From Ruminococcaceae bacterium UBA6413 (lineage in GTDB: Bacteria; Bacillota; Clostridia; Oscillospirales; Ruminococcaceae), in the NCBI GenBank assembly GCA_002437415.1, contig DJPL01000060.1, forward strand, positions 1 through 22,494: a stretch of DNA of 22,494 bases, in the 5' to 3' direction. This document shows, one piece after another, positions 19,887-22,494 of the stretch. Below the pieces are notes generated by a model. The model searched no databases, was not told the origin of the DNA, and saw only the letters and a program-made list of their open reading frames with translations. The position numbers and the translations under genes were made by a program. How positions within the stretch are numbered: the stretch's first letter is position 1; every line of letters begins with the position of its first letter.

Positions 19887-21386
19887 TCAGTCGCCGCCGG
19901 GCAGCGACTGCTGTTTTGCTATATTCTCAAACTCTTCTCTTATACTCGGAGCATTCCGTGTAAGCTTTTTGACCGACAGCTGTTCTTCAGCCTTGTTGTT
20001 GGCAAGCCGCAGGTTGTTTTCCGATGACAGCAGAGCGTCTTTTGTCTTCTGAAGATGAAGTATAGTTTTATCGATCTCGTCTATCGCAGTCTTGAACTTG
20101 TCGCTTGCAAGCTGATAATTTCTTGAGAAAGTGCGCTTGAATTCGTTGATGTTATTCTCAAAGTTTGTAAGGTCGACCTCCTGCGCCTTTGCAAGAGCAA
20201 GCTCACGCTTGTATTCAAGAGAATTTTTAGCCGCGTTTCTGAGCAGTGATATCAGCGGGATAAAAAATTGCGGACGGATAACGTACATCTTCGGATATCT
20301 GTATGATACATCAACAATACCCGCGTTATAAAATTCGCTGTCAGCTTCAAGCATTGAAACCAGCACCGCATACTCGCAGTTCTTTTCGTTTCTGTCCTTG
20401 TCAAGCTCTTTGAAGAAGTCCTCATTCTTGTGCTTTGTGGCGGTAGCATCCATCTCGTTTTTCATCTCAAACATTATCGAGATAAACTCTATGCCGTCCT
20501 CCGATGCCTCTCTGAATATAAAGTCACCCTTACTTCCGCTCTTGGCATCGTTATCCTTATCAAAATACGCATTCGGGAATGCCGACATTCTTATAGAATT
20601 GAACTGGGTAAGGCAGTGTTGTTCAAGGGTTTCGCCGACCATCTTTGTGGACAGTCTTGCCTTGAAGTCCTTGTACTGCTCTATAAGCTCGTCCTTGTTG
20701 CGAAGCTCAACGGCATATCTGTCCTCAATAGCCTTACAGCTGAGCGCCATCTCGTTATCCTTGTTTTTAAGCTCGCCCTCAAGCTGTGCTATACGATTGT
20801 TCTTTTCGGAAAGCTCAAGCTCCTTCGCGCTGCTTGCTTTTTCGACTGCAAGCGTCTGCTCTGTCTGCGCTCTTGAAAGCTGTGCCTTAAGCTGTTCAAT
20901 TTCCATATCCTTTGCGGAAAGCTCGCTGTTTTTGGCATTGCTTGCCTTGTCAACGGCAAGCTCTTTCTCGCTCTGCGCCATTGAAAGCTTTGCCTTGAGC
21001 TGTTCTATCTCTATATCCTTTTCGCTGAGTGCCTGCTGTGCCTGACGGCTTTTCTCGTTGAAAGCGTTTTCACACTCTCTTACGGCACCCGATACGGCAA
21101 GCTGCTTTTCGTTTTCGCTTCCGTCAAGTTTTGCGCGCAAACCCGCGATCTCTTTATCCTTTTCGGTAAGAGCATTATCCTTTTGTGTAAGCGCATTTTC
21201 TTTGTCCTTTTCAAACTGCATTTTCAATATCTGCAATTCTTTTTCCTTGGCATTTTCAAGCTCTGCCGCTCTGCGCTGTGCTTCCTTTTCAAACTCCTTA
21301 TCCCTTACCTGCTGTACTATCTGCACATATCCGCTTTCGTCTACCGTAAATATTTCGCCGCAGTTGGGGCACTTAATTTCCTGCAT
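19887..21386 (-). CDS. DUF2130 coiled-coil protein (499 aa)
   Basis: A cytoplasmic protein of uncertain role. It starts with a half zinc ribbon CPNCGEIF (Cys6, Cys9). A long coiled coil (about 25-245) includes three tandem repeats of about 34 residues built around EKDIEIEQLKAKLS...EKELAVDKAS. The conserved DUF2130 core (about 250-400) carries GSKGDFIFRE, EFISIMFEMKNE, HKNEDFFKELDKDR and SYRYPKMYVIRPQFFIPLI. The D...EMK pattern suggests a PD-(D/E)xK-like nuclease fold, from family knowledge. The ATG at 21384-21386 follows AAAGGA, 13 nt after the upstream stop, so it is co-transcribed with the DUF2079 gene. Nuclease activity is unproven. Confidence 0.88.
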   Translation of the reverse strand: MQEIKCPNCGEIFTVDESGYVQIVQQVRDKEFEKEAQRRAAELENAKEKELQILKMQFEKDKENALTQKDNALTEKDKEIAGLRAKLDGSENEKQLAVSGAVRECENAFNEKSRQAQQALSEKDIEIEQLKAKLSMAQSEKELAVDKASNAKNSELSAKDMEIEQLKAQLSRAQTEQTLAVEKASSAKELELSEKNNRIAQLEGELKNKDNEMALSCKAIEDRYAVELRNKDELIEQYKDFKARLSTKMVGETLEQHCLTQFNSIRMSAFPNAYFDKDNDAKSGSKGDFIFREASEDGIEFISIMFEMKNEMDATATKHKNEDFFKELDKDRNEKNCEYAVLVSMLEADSEFYNAGIVDVSYRYPKMYVIRPQFFIPLISLLRNAAKNSLEYKRELALAKAQEVDLTNFENNINEFKRTFSRNYQLASDKFKTAIDEIDKTILHLQKTKDALLSSENNLRLANNKAEEQLSVKKLTRNAPSIREEFENIAKQQSLPGGD

Positions 21387-21399
21387 ATAATTATTCCTT

Positions 21400-22494
21400 T
21401 CAGCCGATTTTTTCAAGCCTTACCACACGGCTTGCGACAAGCTCATTATCTATCACAGTTTCCTTCATACCCAGTGATATGAAGTAACTGTAATTCACAT
21501 CGAATTTTGCATTATCCCTGTCAAGCAGAACTATATCCGCAGGCGGCGCGGATTCGCTTGTAGGTTCATCGCGGTCATTTATCGTATACAATTCTTTCTG
21601 CTTATAAAGCGCAGGTATAAAGAATGTATTTGCCGTTATGCTCTCGTTTTCATTGTCCGGGAGCTGTTCGAGATATTCTATCACCGCAGACTTGGTTTCC
21701 TTATCGTAAATATAAAAGTTGTTAGTAAGCCCCGACAAGGTGGACGCGAACATTACCGCACAGGCGATAAGCGAGAACACGGTAAAGCACCGTGCCTTGT
21801 TATACGAAAGCTCCGACAGGTTCATTATAAACAGCCATATCAAAAGCGTGCACGAGCCAAACACATACTGGAAGAATATCGAGTGCTGATAGACGTATTC
21901 CGGCATGAGGTTTACAAGCACAAACGGTATCAGTAGTATATAACGCGCAAGCTTTCGGCTTACAAGCGGGACAAATCCGAGCACGCCGAGCGTCTGCACC
22001 GTAAAGTTAAGCTTTTCACCTGTGAACAGGTTTGACAGTATGTAACCCGGATTTGTAAACGCCGTAACGACTATCGATGTAATAAGCGCGCCGCCGCTGT
22101 ACATATAGTCCTTGTACCGCCAGTCCATTATTCCGAGTCCGTTATTATTGAGATAAGCGCATACCGCAAAGAAATAAACACAGGCTGCTACAAAAATCAC
22201 AGCGCCGAGCTTCCTTATCTTTTTACTGCGGTCGGACAGCAAAAGATACAGCCCGATCACCGCAACATAAACGGCGGCATCTTCTTTTACAAGAAGAGTG
22301 AGCGTTGCAAAAACAAACATCGGTATAGTTTTTTCACGCTCAATCGCCCATATAAGCCAGAGGAGAAACGCGGGGAGCATACAGTTCTCATGAATATCAT
22401 AGCTGCAACCGCCTGTGAAAGCCGGGTACAAAGCGTAAATTGCAGAAAAAAGCGAGGAATGGATAAGCGAAAAGCCGTATTTTCTTGCTATAAG
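21400..22494 (-). CDS. DUF2079 membrane protein, 5' end outside the window
   Basis: A large polytopic membrane protein of unknown function, related in layout to GT-C glycosyltransferases. The frame is open through the right edge, so the start is missing. The visible 364 residues begin LIARKYGFSLIHSSLFS and include LYPAF, a HEN motif (YDIHENCMLPAFLLWLIWAIE) and KEDAAVYVAVIGLYLL, typical of DUF2079. At least seven hydrophobic segments follow, then a soluble C-terminal domain of about 110 residues ending VVRLEKIG. It is upstream of the DUF2130 gene with 13 nt between, likely one operon. Confidence 0.85.
   Translation of the reverse strand, partial: LIARKYGFSLIHSSLFSAIYALYPAFTGGCSYDIHENCMLPAFLLWLIWAIEREKTIPMFVFATLTLLVKEDAAVYVAVIGLYLLLSDRSKKIRKLGAVIFVAACVYFFAVCAYLNNNGLGIMDWRYKDYMYSGGALITSIVVTAFTNPGYILSNLFTGEKLNFTVQTLGVLGFVPLVSRKLARYILLIPFVLVNLMPEYVYQHSIFFQYVFGSCTLLIWLFIMNLSELSYNKARCFTVFSLIACAVMFASTLSGLTNNFYIYDKETKSAVIEYLEQLPDNENESITANTFFIPALYKQKELYTINDRDEPTSESAPPADIVLLDRDNAKFDVNYSYFISLGMKETVIDNELVASRVVRLEKIG

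Noticed and set aside
20398..21045. A 215-codon plus-strand frame rich in Ser and Leu
   Set aside because: It mirrors the repetitive coiled-coil codons of the DUF2130 gene on the opposite strand.
1..22494. CRISPR array
   Set aside because: No regularly spaced repeats of 24-40 bp were found. The three palindromes at 18279-18356 are too short and too few.

Overview
The window looks like chromosomal DNA from a gut-type Clostridia, most like Ruminococcaceae/Oscillospiraceae (Ruminococcus or Eubacterium siraeum-like). Signs are AGGAGG-type ribosome sites, TTGACA/TATAAT promoters, a tiny 2[4Fe-4S] ferredoxin, a collagen-like surface or spore protein and many small toxin-antitoxin-like genes. This placement is inference; no rRNA is present.

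Layout. 1-2613 is core: ferredoxin and thioredoxin on the minus strand, guaA on the plus strand. 2614-8429 is an AT-rich defence island. It holds a two-module DNA methyltransferase with an N-terminal helix-turn-helix, a convergent MvaI/BcnI-family restriction endonuclease, a small XRE controller protein, and divergently from the controller an AbiA-like reverse transcriptase with a C-terminal HEPN-like motif. The controller and the reverse transcriptase share one very tight control region with overlapping -10 boxes and a tandem 12-bp repeat.

8430-12063 is a wrecked resistance/immunity locus. A response regulator is followed by an ABC ATPase that ends early and by a histidine kinase that has lost its sensor half. 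Between the two, an AT-rich segment with an HNH endonuclease replaces whatever was there (presumably permease genes). 12064-14741 is a run of small single-gene units: an AAC(6')-type aminoglycoside acetyltransferase, a second GNAT, and two unknown genes. Several share related promoters and near-identical terminator/tail sequences, so the stretch looks like a cassette array.

14742-17725 holds a collagen-like gene broken by one amber codon, then a convergent pair encoding a membrane protein and a membrane-bound diguanylate cyclase. 17896-19503 starts with tRNA-Thr(CGT), next to the C-terminal remnant of a tyrosine integrase. Then come an RHH-DUF2442 gene pair with three operator-like palindromes, and an antitoxin with a frameshifted RelE toxin. 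After a 26-residue Cys-rich peptide gene, the window ends with a DUF2130 coiled-coil protein and a DUF2079 membrane protein cut by the window edge.

The strongest candidates for something new are the shared switch between the restriction controller and the AbiA-like reverse transcriptase, the fused double methyltransferase, the repeated promoter/terminator cassettes, and the 26-residue peptide gene.
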